A stretch of 64,000 nucleotides of DNA from Leptospira perolatii. GTDB taxonomy: Bacteria > Spirochaetota > Leptospiria > Leptospirales > Leptospiraceae. Below, piece by piece: positions 10,532 to 20,133 of the stretch; position 1 is the first letter of the stretch, and every line of letters starts with the position of its first letter. The stretch covers positions 372,001 through 436,000 of the forward strand of contig NZ_NPDZ01000001.1 in the NCBI RefSeq assembly GCF_002811875.1. The letters are read 5' to 3'. The notes under the pieces are model-generated. The model searched no databases. It was not told where the DNA came from and saw only the letters and a program-made list of their open reading frames with translations. A program made the translations under genes and the position numbers.

Positions 10532-11341
10532 TTGCGATACTACAAAAAAGCGAAAAATGAGATTTTAAGATTCGATCAAGACAACTCGGATCGAAAAGAT
10601 CCTAGCGGTTTAGATGTTATCAGCACACTGAGTCATTTTTCCTTGATAACTTATGCGATCGATCCTGCAAAAGTTCGTGCCTATGTTCATCCCAGATTCG
10701 AATTAGATTTGATTACTGATAAAAAGGGAGAAAGAAAAGCTCTGCTTTCGGTAGTTCCTTTTTATGACTCCGATTTTCGTTTTGTACGTTTTCCTTATCT
10801 AGGTTTTTCCTTTGGTCAAACGAATTATAGAATCTACGTAATAGATTCTAAAACGGGTGAGCGAGTAGTTTGGTTTTTAGGAACCACTTTAGATTCTTGG
10901 AGTGTATTTCTTCCTCGGCTTTTTTGGAAACTTCCCTGGCATCCCGGAAAGATTCGATTTCAAACCGAATGGAATCAGGCTAAGAAAAAATACGATCTTT
11001 ACCGAATGAAGACGAAGTCCGATTGGGCTTCTGTGGATTTGGAGCTAGAAGATTTAGGAGTACCTGCCAAAGTTCCCGACGGATTTTCGGATTTGGAAAC
11101 TTCTTTGGTAGTATTAACTCATCCGTTCGAAGGATACTTTTATAGAAGGGACAACCACTTAGGGAACTATGCTGTTTGGCACGAGAAGTTATCTCCCACA
11201 GAAGGGAAAATAGTCAAAGCGGAGTTTGGACTTTTAGATAAGCTCGGTTTGGTTCCCTACGAAAATCAATTGAAACCTCATAGCGTTTGGATCCAACCGG
11301 ACACACAGTTTACGGTATATTTGCCTCCTAGAAAAGTTTGA
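10532..11341 (+). CDS. DUF2071 (YqjF-like) family protein
   Basis: A protein resembling the DUF2071/YqjF family, of unknown biochemical role. The motif around residues 35-60 (LSHFSLITYAIDPAKVRAYV) corresponds to the family's start, in which small-molecule-binding-like barrels follow. A second characteristic stretch, PYLGFSFGQTNYRIYV, and the late HNH-free aromatic segment are also present. The start is unclear: no ATG exists in frame. A TTG at 10532 has a GGAG 15 bases upstream, while a TTG at 10436 would overlap mtaB by 71 bases. It lies directly after mtaB and is probably in the same transcript. Confidence 0.6.
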   Translation: MRYYKKAKNEILRFDQDNSDRKDPSGLDVISTLSHFSLITYAIDPAKVRAYVHPRFELDLITDKKGERKALLSVVPFYDSDFRFVRFPYLGFSFGQTNYRIYVIDSKTGERVVWFLGTTLDSWSVFLPRLFWKLPWHPGKIRFQTEWNQAKKKYDLYRMKTKSDWASVDLELEDLGVPAKVPDGFSDLETSLVVLTHPFEGYFYRRDNHLGNYAVWHEKLSPTEGKIVKAEFGLLDKLGLVPYENQLKPHSVWIQPDTQFTVYLPPRKV

Positions 11342-11451
11342 TCGTATTCAAATTTCGTAAAGTATCTTGACTAGTTGCTCCAATATAGAATTGAATCTAC
11401 TCGTCTTCCTGCTATCACCAAGTCCGTAGTTCCAATCTGGATTCGCTCTTT

Positions 11452-12114
11452 TTACGAGCGAATCAATTCTTCCGAATAAGTCTCTTCCTCTTTGAGGTCG
11501 TAGTAGCCATACTCGAAGCCCGTTCCGGCTTTGATCTCGAGTCCGTAGATGTAATCGCTGACACGAACTGTTTTTACGATGTCTAGATGGTACTGCTCCG
11601 CTAGGAATTTCATTTTGTCCAAGGAAATCTTGTCGTTTATTTTCGGACCGATCGGGTATTCGTTCTTCATCCAATCGAGCACGATTAAACGTCCCCCGAC
11701 TCTCATCGAACGAACCAATCCATCCATGGCTAGACCAGGATCTGGAAAAGTGGAGAGTACCAACGAGGCAAAAATTGCATCCGGAACCGGGATCCATTCT
11801 GGGAGTAAAGGTCGGTCTGCTTTTTCCATATAAAACGGTGTAAATCGATCGATTTCCTCTCGATTTTTCCAATGGAGGATTTCATCCAAAAAGTCTTGGT
11901 TACATTCTGCGCCCCAGACCCAACCCTCTTTCTGGATCCTTTTCAGTAGTTCATGGGTCCAAAAACCCAGGCCCATTCCAAAATCTACCAGGTTGCTTAC
12001 ATCACTCAAAGGAAAGTTCTTAAATATCAGCTCCGGAGGAGTTAGATCCCTCCGCCTGCTAGAAAGCAGAAAATTCTGGTAATCCAGATTGTAGTAATAT
12101 TCAAGGTCACTCAT
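11452..12114 (-). CDS. SAM-dependent methyltransferase (class I)
   Basis: A 220-residue class-I methyltransferase of unknown substrate. Motif I appears as VDFGMGLGFWTHEL (about 43-56), the acidic motif-II position as WGAECNQDF (about 69-77), and the post-motif segment as PDAIFASLVLSTFPD (about 105-120). GGRLIVLDW (about 138-146) matches motif III and its strand. The C-terminus is short and ends in acidic residues. The frame covering 11348-11872 on the same strand is a shadow of this gene. Neighbours (DUF2071 protein convergent; FN3-like protein divergent) do not suggest a substrate. Confidence 0.75.
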   Translation of the reverse strand: MSDLEYYYNLDYQNFLLSSRRRDLTPPELIFKNFPLSDVSNLVDFGMGLGFWTHELLKRIQKEGWVWGAECNQDFLDEILHWKNREEIDRFTPFYMEKADRPLLPEWIPVPDAIFASLVLSTFPDPGLAMDGLVRSMRVGGRLIVLDWMKNEYPIGPKINDKISLDKMKFLAEQYHLDIVKTVRVSDYIYGLEIKAGTGFEYGYYDLKEEETYSEELIRS

Positions 12115-12272
12115 ACTGTAGAAGAATGCATTATTATGTCTGCTAAAGAAAAATTCCAGTCAATCCGAAATAATAAAAGCAATCTTCTGGATTTTCCCTA
12201 TTTTCCGCTAAAATCTACAGTAAAAAAAGAGTTCCTACAATCCGATACTAGTAGACGGACACCTATTTTCCT

Positions 12273-13838
12273 ATGAAAAACTCTGCCAGGATTATATTAC
12301 TAGCCTTTGTTTTCTCCTTCGGAGGAATCACCCATGCAGAACAGGATTTTAGGTCCGAAACCGAAAACTTCGGAGTAGCTGGTTCGATTGGAGTCGATGT
12401 ACTGCGGGACGGAAAATCGGTTCGAATCAGTTGGGAGCCACCTCGTGAGACTGGAGAGATTATCGTAGCGAGATCACCAGGCGTGATTGATACTGCGGAA
12501 AAATGTTATATCGCGGACTCGCTTGGAAAGTTCCCCAGTGGAATTGCAAACGGCGTAAATCAAATCTACGATTATAATCTCAAGCCAGGCACTTATTATT
12601 ACGCGGTCATACTCGCGCATCGCGTTCGAAAGAAAGATCTTAAATTAGTTCCCAACAGAAATTTTACCACGATTCCAGTAGTGATCGAGCAACCGAAAGA
12701 ATCGGGCAACCCTCAGCCGGGCGGAAACAATCAAGGAGATGGAAATAAGGCTCTAGCGGATGATGCAAGAGTCACTGATATTTCCATTAAAAGAGAAGGA
12801 AAGTTTTTAAGAATTTCTTGGGAGCCTTATAGAAACGGAGTGCAAGGCGAAACAGTCTATAACATCTACCGTTCTACGGAACCTTTATCAAGTCTTACTT
12901 TGATGAGAAAAGCCGAGAAGTTGGCAGAGGTTTCTCACCCTGAAAATAGTTTCTTGGATCAAGATCTGAATAAGTCTCAAACGATTTATTACGGAGTGAG
13001 TGTTCGTCAAGGATTCAAGGAAGTAATCCCTTTAGTTCAAAACCAATCGTTTACCCGACATTTTTATGTGTACGATCAGGACAACAGAAAGCCTCCAAAT
13101 GGAGATGAGTCTATTGCAAAACCTGAATATACTTTCGAAGAGATGCATGTAAAGGAACTAAGAGCGACTGCCGTAGAAGGCGGGGTTCGACTGGAATGGA
13201 AGGCTCCTGACAATCCGGATTCTAATGTTCAATATTCGATTTATCAGGCAGCAAAACCTCTCTCGGGTGGTGTTGGAACTTTCTTGGGTGGAAATGTACG
13301 CAAGCTAGGAGAATTGGGTCATCCTGACACAACGGTCATGGTTCGAATCAAGCCTTCCAAGAGTACTGTCTATTTTGGTGTGACTGTAAAACGAGGTGGG
13401 AACGAAGATTTTACTCTTACGCAAGATGTCTCTTACGTTGCAATTGACCTTGAAAAAGGAAATCAGTCTACGGACTTAGCTCAAGAAAATAACAAACAAG
13501 AAGAGACCGAGCCCAAGGTTGATAAAGAAGAAAAGGAACCTGTTGTTGCGGAGGAAGAAAGGACCGACGACGAAGAACTGGATCAAGTCCTGAGGGATAC
13601 ATATTGGAGAAGCGAGTACTCCGATGCAGTCTATCAGCTTCGTCCTTTCGAAAGATCTTATGATGCCGAAACTAGAGGAAAAGCTAAGTTCTTCATCGGA
13701 CTTTCCCATTATAGAAATGGAAATTATGCAAGGGCTCTCAAATATTTCGTTCAAAAGGACGCGAAAGCATACAACCCGGAGAGATCCGAATTTTGGACTA
13801 AGCGCTGCCTAGGAAGAATCGACGGGGGCAGAAGATGA
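12273..13838 (+). CDS. Exported protein with fibronectin-type-III-like domains
   Basis: A 521-residue protein with a signal peptide (about 1-22, ending THAEQ). Three homologous segments, each with an RISWEP or RLEWKAP strand (about residues 50, 178 and 309), are followed by an IYR/IYQ strand and end in YYGVSV or YFGVTV. These look like three FN3-type beta sandwiches. Between the first and second is a Gly/Asn/Pro linker, and an acidic Glu/Lys linker (about 395-435) precedes a C-terminal helical segment that resembles one TPR unit. It is probably periplasmic or surface-exposed. The stop overlaps the ATG of the next TPR gene (ATGA), so the two form an operon and probably a complex (inference). 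Confidence 0.7.
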   Translation: MKNSARIILLAFVFSFGGITHAEQDFRSETENFGVAGSIGVDVLRDGKSVRISWEPPRETGEIIVARSPGVIDTAEKCYIADSLGKFPSGIANGVNQIYDYNLKPGTYYYAVILAHRVRKKDLKLVPNRNFTTIPVVIEQPKESGNPQPGGNNQGDGNKALADDARVTDISIKREGKFLRISWEPYRNGVQGETVYNIYRSTEPLSSLTLMRKAEKLAEVSHPENSFLDQDLNKSQTIYYGVSVRQGFKEVIPLVQNQSFTRHFYVYDQDNRKPPNGDESIAKPEYTFEEMHVKELRATAVEGGVRLEWKAPDNPDSNVQYSIYQAAKPLSGGVGTFLGGNVRKLGELGHPDTTVMVRIKPSKSTVYFGVTVKRGGNEDFTLTQDVSYVAIDLEKGNQSTDLAQENNKQEETEPKVDKEEKEPVVAEEERTDDEELDQVLRDTYWRSEYSDAVYQLRPFERSYDAETRGKAKFFIGLSHYRNGNYARALKYFVQKDAKAYNPERSEFWTKRCLGRIDGGRR

Positions 13839-14983
13839 ACCGATCGATAATTCTGGTCACAGGCTTTTTGTTCATTGCTGCGGGGGTTTTAACAGGCGTC
13901 TACACCGCGGTAATTCAGGAAAGCGCGGGTACGAATCAAGGAATAATAGAAAAGATTAGAGAAGGCGAAGAATTCCTAAAGCACTCTAATCCTAAGTCTG
14001 CGGAAAAGGCCTTGGATATTTTTTCGGAACTTTCCGCAAAAGAAGTTTCTCCCGATTTGGCTTTCAGAATCAAATACGATTTAGGAAACGCATTAGAAAA
14101 AAGTAATGATAGAATGGTGGCTTTAGGAATCTACCGAGAACTGAATCAAAAGGATAACTTATCTAGAGAAGAAAAAGCAAAAGTCGCTTATAGTTTGGGA
14201 AACCTTTTATTACTACTCAATCGCGATGAAGAAGGAAAAGGCCATTTAGAGGAAGTCCTTCGAATCTCCGGAGATAGGAAAATCCGATCCAGTGCGCTTT
14301 CAGCCATTGCAGATTATTATATGAAGAAGGGAAACTATGACCAGTCACGCAAGAACTATGTTTTGGCATTGCAGGAGGATCCCGAGAATGTCAAGGCAAG
14401 AGTCCGCTGGGGAAAATCTCTTCGTAAGATGGGCAAAGACTGGTCGGCGTATGATGTTTATGAGGATTATGTTCAGTCCGACTCTTATTTTGATAAAGAT
14501 AAGATTGCTGTAGATTCCGAGTTCAGATCGGGAATTTTGGATAAAGCGAGACAGCTTTATGTTCGCAAACAATACTACGGAGCCATTGAATCTTTCAAGA
14601 AAGCTTTAGATCTAGGCATTAGCGAAAAAGCAAGAGAGCAAGCTTGGTACTATATCGCTGAGAGTTACGATGCAATCGGAAAACCGGAATCAGCTTTGCA
14701 ATATTTGAGTAAGGTATTAGAAAACTCTGATACAACTTTGGACCAAACTGCACTTTTCAGAAAAGGGACGATTTATTTTCGCGGAGGAAAATACGATCGA
14801 GCGGCTTCACTATTCCAAGAAGCTGCTGATCGGAATCCAGATACTCCAATTGGAAGAAAGGCCGCAGATTGGAAAAGGGAAGCTCTGGATCAGATCGAGG
14901 ATGACCTGCAATACAATGACAGTGATTCCGCAAGAGCCAGACCCAGCAACGATGAAGCAGACGAAGACGACTGGAAATACTGA
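13835..14983 (+). CDS. Membrane-anchored tetratricopeptide-repeat protein
   Basis: A 382-residue protein with an N-terminal hydrophobic segment (about 5-25) acting as an uncleaved anchor or signal. At least seven TPR-like units follow, for example around residues 65-100, 110-140, 150-185, 230-265 and 270-340. Clear motifs are KVAYSLGNLLLLLNRDEEG and AWYYIAESYDAIGKPESALQYL. The C-terminus is acidic and disordered. Translation is coupled to the upstream FN3-like gene through an ATGA overlap, so the pair is likely an envelope complex. It converges with the metalloenzyme gene, only 5 bases separating their stops. Confidence 0.72.
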   Translation: MNRSIILVTGFLFIAAGVLTGVYTAVIQESAGTNQGIIEKIREGEEFLKHSNPKSAEKALDIFSELSAKEVSPDLAFRIKYDLGNALEKSNDRMVALGIYRELNQKDNLSREEKAKVAYSLGNLLLLLNRDEEGKGHLEEVLRISGDRKIRSSALSAIADYYMKKGNYDQSRKNYVLALQEDPENVKARVRWGKSLRKMGKDWSAYDVYEDYVQSDSYFDKDKIAVDSEFRSGILDKARQLYVRKQYYGAIESFKKALDLGISEKAREQAWYYIAESYDAIGKPESALQYLSKVLENSDTTLDQTALFRKGTIYFRGGKYDRAASLFQEAADRNPDTPIGRKAADWKREALDQIEDDLQYNDSDSARARPSNDEADEDDWKY

Positions 14984-14988
14984 TTCGG

Positions 14989-15969
14989 TTAACTCGGCTT
15001 TTCTGATCCGGTTGTTGTCTGCATAAATTCTTGTTCAGACATCGAAACTTTGACGCCAAGACAATCGTAGATTGCGTGAGGAATGTCTTTAATTGCCTTT
15101 ACGGTTTCCTTGATCTTTTGCGTGTATTTTCCAAATAGAATCGTTGGAACTAAATTTGTAGTATGAACATCGACGCTCAAATCTTCCAAATTTCCATGGT
15201 CCGAAGTGATGATGAGTTGATCCTCAGCTGGGTCCAATGCTTCAACAATTCCTAATATAAAGTCTTCCAGATCGCCGATACATTTTTCGGCACCGGGCCA
15301 GTTCATTTTATGTCCGACCTTATCCGTGATAAAATACTCATAGATGCATAAAGTATGATCTTTCAATTTAGGCACTATGGATTTACCTGTGTCATACGCT
15401 TTTTGCTTAATCAAAACCGGATCATCTTTTTCGACACTGTCCCTGCCGAACCTACTTAGGAATTCTCGGGTAATATCCATATAGAGGCCACGACCTTCTC
15501 TCAGATCATCCATTCCTTTTAGAGGTTTGTCGCTGGCCATTTGAATCAAAGTAGAGGCGGATACCTGTCTCGGATTTTTCCGAATATACTCTTCGTACGC
15601 AGGAGTATAACAATTTAGTAGGTCAGCCTTAAAACCGCGTTCTTCTAAAATTCTAATAATCGAATACTTCGCGATGATTTTCTTCAACGTAAATGTGGGG
15701 AATCCGCTGAGATGTCTATTCAATACTTGGCAGGCGTTGATCCCTGTCCAAAGAGAGGTTTGCCCAGTGGCACTTTGAGGTAAGCCCTTGATTCCCATAC
15801 TCGCGTCGGTTTTTAAGTAAACGAGCTCTTTGAGAATTGAAGGACTTCCTTCACCAAACTCCTTTTCCGCTAAGGGCAAAAAGACTCCTCGCGCGTAACG
15901 TGCGAACGGATTCTTTGTCGGATCATTCTGTCCAAATCCGATTCCGTCTATAAACATATAGAAAATCAT
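14989..15969 (-). CDS. Metalloenzyme domain protein (alkaline phosphatase / phosphoglycerate mutase-like superfamily)
   Basis: A 326-residue protein of the alkaline-phosphatase/cofactor-independent phosphoglyceromutase superfamily, which uses two divalent metals. Metal-ligand motifs are visible: FIDGIGFG at the N-terminus (Asp ligand), SATGQTSLWTG (about 85-95, nucleophile Ser/Thr region), ITSDHGNLED (about 270) and VHTTNLVPT (about 284, His ligand). The length is much shorter than true iPGM (about 510), with no large phosphotransferase insertion, so the substrate is uncertain. Translation may start at Met1 or Met5. It converges with the TPR gene and diverges from the signalling-like operon at 16049. 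Confidence 0.65.
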   Translation of the reverse strand: MIFYMFIDGIGFGQNDPTKNPFARYARGVFLPLAEKEFGEGSPSILKELVYLKTDASMGIKGLPQSATGQTSLWTGINACQVLNRHLSGFPTFTLKKIIAKYSIIRILEERGFKADLLNCYTPAYEEYIRKNPRQVSASTLIQMASDKPLKGMDDLREGRGLYMDITREFLSRFGRDSVEKDDPVLIKQKAYDTGKSIVPKLKDHTLCIYEYFITDKVGHKMNWPGAEKCIGDLEDFILGIVEALDPAEDQLIITSDHGNLEDLSVDVHTTNLVPTILFGKYTQKIKETVKAIKDIPHAIYDCLGVKVSMSEQEFMQTTTGSEKPS

Positions 15970-16048
15970 GTAGTTACGTCTCGCCTCTTTGCAGGATTCT
16001 CAGGAATTTAGACTCGCCGGCGAGTAGATTAAGGCCGATACTAGATTC

Positions 16049-17053
16049 GTGAGCCCTCAGTCCCATTCTAGGAAAATTCGGAATCTTTCCCTGATAATGC
16101 TAAGTCCAATGCTTCTTTCCATCCCTTTTTTTTCCGACGCCTGGAAGGAGTTGGTTTTCTTTCAACCGATTGAGATTCTAAGCACTAAGCATAGGTCGTG
16201 GAAAATTTTTTTATCCGAAAAGCTATTTCGATCCCACTCAGAGCAGTTTTCAGAGTTGGGACTAAGAATAGAGTATATCCTACGTAAATCGCCAAATCAA
16301 GCTGATAAGACTGAGACTGCAAAACTAGCAAAAGAATTGATCCAGTCTGGATATAGGTTTGTAAGAATTTATGATGAATCATACAGATTGATTTTTTCAT
16401 CAGAACCAAATCAGACTGTATTCCAACCGGATCTTAGGCTCGGTGGTTTAGAGATCAAACCTTCGGATTGGGCAAAGGATTCTCAAGGTGATTTGCTGTA
16501 CCGAAGCTCATCCGGGAATCTTTACTTTAACCTTTCTCAAGAAGATGCAAATCGTATGTTAGAGGAAGCGAGCGGAATCAAACCATCCTTTCCGCCAATC
16601 GAATCTCCAAATGAAGTTTTCTATTTTGTATTTTCTGAAATTGGAAAGCACAGAAAACTTTCAGAGACCAATCTTTCTTACCATTCTGAAATTGTTCCCG
16701 GTAAGAGCAGGAGTGAAATCCTTCCAGGCAAAAACAAAGAAGAAGAATCAGAACAGCTCTATACCATTTTGGAGAAAGCATCACATTCTGATTTTGGAAT
16801 GTACAGGTCGATCTGGGAACGGACGCAAAGGGAAAATACTTCGATCTTTCTAAAACTGCCAAGGGATTCGAGAGCTTTAGAGATGCTTAAAATACTCTCC
16901 GCTCTTGTAGTATCGTGTTTAAGTCTTTTGATTGGGATTCTAGCTTCTCTCCTAGTATTTTCAATTCGATCGGAAATGAGATTTTCGGAACGAGAAGATT
17001 GGGTGAAACTGAAAATAGATCTGCTCAATCTTTTGAAAAAAGCAAAGGGTTAA
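16049..17053 (+). CDS. Membrane protein with periplasmic sensor-like region
   Basis: A 334-residue protein I do not recognise. It has an N-terminal hydrophobic helix (about 13-32), an extracytoplasmic domain of about 230 residues, and a second strong helix at about 278-303 followed by a short cytoplasmic basic/helical tail. This topology resembles the sensor half of a signalling protein without any output domain. The start is GTG; an ATG at codon 17 (16097) is an alternative. The next gene starts 6 bases after its stop and has a similar two-helix layout, so both are one operon and may form a complex (inference). Confidence 0.55.
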   Translation: MSPQSHSRKIRNLSLIMLSPMLLSIPFFSDAWKELVFFQPIEILSTKHRSWKIFLSEKLFRSHSEQFSELGLRIEYILRKSPNQADKTETAKLAKELIQSGYRFVRIYDESYRLIFSSEPNQTVFQPDLRLGGLEIKPSDWAKDSQGDLLYRSSSGNLYFNLSQEDANRMLEEASGIKPSFPPIESPNEVFYFVFSEIGKHRKLSETNLSYHSEIVPGKSRSEILPGKNKEEESEQLYTILEKASHSDFGMYRSIWERTQRENTSIFLKLPRDSRALEMLKILSALVVSCLSLLIGILASLLVFSIRSEMRFSEREDWVKLKIDLLNLLKKAKG

Positions 17054-17058
17054 CTTTC

Positions 17059-19308
17059 ATGATTGGAGTAAGACTGAGAATACTTCTGGGCGTCGCTCTT
17101 TTGATCTCTTCGCTATTGGCTTGGGCCGAGCCGTATTTTCCGGACGGATATTTCTATCAGTCAAAGCTTGTTTCAATTTGGAAATCGTTTCAAAATAACC
17201 TGCTCATTCTTGAGAAAAATATCCGAAGCTCCGATTTAAAGGATTTGAGAGCGATCGATTCCCCGGTCCCTATTCGAGAAATTTACCTTTGGGATCCTGT
17301 GTTGGGCGGCTTGGATAAATTCCCTAAAGAAGAGAGCTTGGAGCTGATTGAGCAAGCCTGGGCAGGAAAAATCAGTAGATATCTAATTTTAGAAACGAAT
17401 CCGGTTTTCTTTGTTCCGCTTCAGGAGAAGCAGAAAGCAGTTTTAGTTATATTAGATAAAAGTAAATTTCATATTACAGTAAACGGTGCACTTGAATTCT
17501 TCTATCCGGTTCCTAAAGTCGGAAAATTCACAAATTGGAAATTGGAACCTGCTGGGGAAGAATCCACCGACATTGAATCTGAATTTTTGAAATCACTGAA
17601 AGAGGAACAGTCTGGTTTTCGATCAGTAATGGTTGGTGATAAATCCTATTACGCTTATTATTCCTTTTTTGGGGAGGAAAAAGAAAGCTTTATCGATAGT
17701 ATCTACTTGGTCGTACCGGTTGTAAATTCGATGTTCTTTTTAGCACCTCCGATATTTTTCGCGGTACTTCTCGGGCTGGACCTGCTAATCCTACTTGCCA
17801 GAAGAAAGAAATCTAGCTCGATAGAAAGCCATCAAAGGGAAATTTTTCGTTTAACCGAACGATTAAGAGAACGACTCGAATCCGAATCTTTTAAGAAAAT
17901 CCAGATCGCAAAAACAGAACCTAGACTTGCCGGACCGAAACCGACTGAGGAAGCGGAACTGGAAACGGAGTCTAAAAAATTTCCTGTTTTTCAAACCCAG
18001 GTTTTAGAAAGCCAGGGTTCCAAAACCTTTTTTGTATTACCTTTCGATTTGCCGGATGATATTATTTTAACTCCTAAGTTTTTGCGAGATCCGAAGCCGA
18101 TTTCGACAAAGATTGAATCTAAGAAGGGGGCTGTCCGAATTTTACCTGAAGCTATTCAGAAGAAACGAGAGGCAATCTTTTCGGAAGAGCTATCTAAGTT
18201 AGTCGAAAAAGTAAAGTCGACAACCGCAGAGGGGCTTCCTGCAAAGTCAAAAGCCGGAGAGTCTGGTCTTTTGGCAAAAGCCCTAAAGGCAACCGGTTTG
18301 GTAGAAGGAAGACTGGAAGCTGCGAAAGAATTGCATCCTCAGCAAGAGTCTCGCTTTTTTCTGTGGGCTCGGGCTTGGTGGGGAATCCGGAAGTCGGATC
18401 CGAATGAAGACCTACCTTTATCAGAAAAATTTAAATCTTGGTTGGATAATCAACCCATTCGAGAAAGAAGAAAAATCCTAGAAGCTCTGGATGAAATACA
18501 GAGAGGATTGGATTCTCCTTCTGCCTCTTTGCTCAAATACTACAGAACGATTTTGTCATCGGTGTCGCTCAAGGCGTTCTCGATTCATTTCTATGATAGA
18601 AGAAAGGGAGCCTATCATCCGGTCGTAACCTACGGTTTAAAGGAATATTCAAAAAAGAACATGATCTTTCTTTATGGCGATCAGTTCCTAGGTCCCGAAA
18701 TCGGAGAGACATCTATAATCGATGTCACAGAAGACAGAAGAAGCGATCACTTCTTTCGAAAAAAATTTGATTTATCTGACTTGGAAGGAGTTATGAGGAT
18801 AGTCTCTTTTCCTTTGTTCGATTTGGGACTCGATTTTAGATTCTTCTTATTCTTTCAAGATCCACCTAATACTGATTTTGTGGAAACAGTACGCGAGTCG
18901 GTAGAAAAATCCATCGATCCGGTCGAAGAGGCATTTCTTCAGTTGGAAATAGAGCAGGCGTCTCACGCGATCAAGGATAAAAGGGATATGGTTCAAATCC
19001 AGTTTCTACTCTTGAGATGGGCTTCTCACGGGGAAAGGAGTCGTTGTCATATCTATCGGATTCGGATTCCGGGCCGCCCTGAGTTTGCTACCGCAGAGTC
19101 CTGGAGAAAAAAATTCCTAGATACGTTACAACCGAGTTTAGGAAGCGACGACTATGCATTTGGAGTTGCTCCAGCCGAGCTACTGGTATTGTCTAGGGAG
19201 GAGAGAAAGAAAGAGTTAACCGATATCTTAGAAGGCATCGGAAATCCTTTTGAAATCATTTATCTGCCCTATCCTGAAAACGGAAAGAACTTGTACACAT
19301 ATATTTAA
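17059..19308 (+). CDS. Membrane signalling-like protein with GAF-like and GGDEF-like (degenerate) C-terminal region
   Basis: A 749-residue protein. The start at ATG 17059 is chosen because an AAAGGG ribosome site precedes it and a signal-like helix follows (about 7-22); the frame upstream of it overlaps the previous gene. An extracytoplasmic domain covers about 25-215. A second helix (about 222-247) leads to a long cytoplasmic part with a charged linker. Residues about 480-640 resemble a GAF fold. The last 100 residues resemble a GGDEF fold in outline, with DYAFGVAPAELLVL where an active cyclase would read a GGDEF-type loop. The catalytic residues are absent, so no cyclase activity is expected. 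These domain calls are tentative and would need a profile search. Confidence 0.5.
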   Translation: MIGVRLRILLGVALLISSLLAWAEPYFPDGYFYQSKLVSIWKSFQNNLLILEKNIRSSDLKDLRAIDSPVPIREIYLWDPVLGGLDKFPKEESLELIEQAWAGKISRYLILETNPVFFVPLQEKQKAVLVILDKSKFHITVNGALEFFYPVPKVGKFTNWKLEPAGEESTDIESEFLKSLKEEQSGFRSVMVGDKSYYAYYSFFGEEKESFIDSIYLVVPVVNSMFFLAPPIFFAVLLGLDLLILLARRKKSSSIESHQREIFRLTERLRERLESESFKKIQIAKTEPRLAGPKPTEEAELETESKKFPVFQTQVLESQGSKTFFVLPFDLPDDIILTPKFLRDPKPISTKIESKKGAVRILPEAIQKKREAIFSEELSKLVEKVKSTTAEGLPAKSKAGESGLLAKALKATGLVEGRLEAAKELHPQQESRFFLWARAWWGIRKSDPNEDLPLSEKFKSWLDNQPIRERRKILEALDEIQRGLDSPSASLLKYYRTILSSVSLKAFSIHFYDRRKGAYHPVVTYGLKEYSKKNMIFLYGDQFLGPEIGETSIIDVTEDRRSDHFFRKKFDLSDLEGVMRIVSFPLFDLGLDFRFFLFFQDPPNTDFVETVRESVEKSIDPVEEAFLQLEIEQASHAIKDKRDMVQIQFLLLRWASHGERSRCHIYRIRIPGRPEFATAESWRKKFLDTLQPSLGSDDYAFGVAPAELLVLSREERKKELTDILEGIGNPFEIIYLPYPENGKNLYTYI

Positions 19309-19333
19309 CCGTTACTGTTCGAGCTTTTCGAGA

Positions 19334-19936
19334 ATGCATTATAAATTCTTAATTCTACTGGTCGGTCTTTATTTCTTCCAGCTTGTTCCACTGATTTCCC
19401 AGGAAGAAAATCGAAGAGAATGGAATCGCGCAGCCAAGGAAAAGATCATTTCTCTGCACCAGGGTGGCAAGGAAGCCGAAAGTTTGCCTTACTTGGAAGA
19501 ATACGTTCGGAAGAATCCCAGCGAGCTCGTTTACAAATTGTACCTAGCGCGAGCATTGTTCTGGAGGGCTGATTTGGAACTACCGAAGCATGATGAGGAC
19601 GTGTTCCTGAGGATGGAGAAAATAAAAAAGATTCGGGAAAACTATCTGAGGTCCGCTTCTTTTTTTGAAGAGGTTTTGACTCACCTAGCCAAAATCAGTC
19701 CAAGAGATCCGGAACTCGGGAAATGGCATTTTTTATGGGCGATGTCCGAGTGGTACGCAGGTAGAGAAGACAGGGCGATACAAATTTTTCGCAAAGCTTT
19801 CAAATTCGATTTTCGCCTGAATCAAGCCAATTATAATATCGCAGCGATTTATGAGATGCTCGGCCAAGTGAGAGATTCTGAAATCTACTTCAGAACCTAC
19901 TTGAAAAATGAAAAGGAGCTGAAAGAAGAGGAGTAA
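19334..19936 (+). CDS. Exported TPR-like protein
   Basis: A 200-residue protein starting at ATG 19334. This start is chosen because it begins directly with a signal-like helix (about 4-20, followed by SQEENRR); the longer frame overlaps the previous gene by about 60 bases. Two or three TPR-like helical repeats follow, including a typical NYNIAAIYEMLGQ near the C-terminus. It is probably periplasmic. Its stop overlaps the ATG of the next small gene by one base (TAATG), so it is tightly coupled to the RHH-like and PIN-like genes. No enzyme motif is seen. Confidence 0.6.
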   Translation: MHYKFLILLVGLYFFQLVPLISQEENRREWNRAAKEKIISLHQGGKEAESLPYLEEYVRKNPSELVYKLYLARALFWRADLELPKHDEDVFLRMEKIKKIRENYLRSASFFEEVLTHLAKISPRDPELGKWHFLWAMSEWYAGREDRAIQIFRKAFKFDFRLNQANYNIAAIYEMLGQVRDSEIYFRTYLKNEKELKEEE

Positions 19937-20133
19937 TGGCTCGCATAGAACGCAGATTTCAAATGCTCCTCACAGAAGAGGAATTCGAATTGCTCAGGCA
20001 AGAAGCTGAAAAGCGGGATTTGTCCGCTTCTGAACTACTTAGAACCTGTTTTCGAAACGAGATTTTCAAATCCGATACTTACAAGAGATTGGATGCACTG
20101 AAGGAATTGACGCAGATGTATCCGGGGCGTTGA
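19936..20133 (+). CDS. Small ribbon-helix-helix-like protein (possible antitoxin relic)
   Basis: A 65-residue basic protein. It begins with an RRFQMLLTEEEFELL strand-turn-helix, followed by EKRDLSASELLRTCFRNEIF. This matches the ribbon-helix-helix pattern: a short strand, helix A, a turn with SASE, then helix B. Such proteins are DNA-binding antitoxins in VapB/CopG-like modules. Its start overlaps the stop of the previous gene (TAATG) and its TGA overlaps the TTG start of the PIN-like gene. That is the arrangement of an antitoxin-toxin pair, but it is embedded in a chromosomal operon and its toxin partner looks inactive. A regulatory role for the operon is inference. Confidence 0.55.
   Translation: MARIERRFQMLLTEEEFELLRQEAEKRDLSASELLRTCFRNEIFKSDTYKRLDALKELTQMYPGR

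Noticed and set aside
11348..11872. 174-residue minus-strand frame
   Set aside because: Lies out of frame within the 220-residue methyltransferase, which has clear motifs; composition (Arg/Ser/Gly-rich) is that of a shadow frame.
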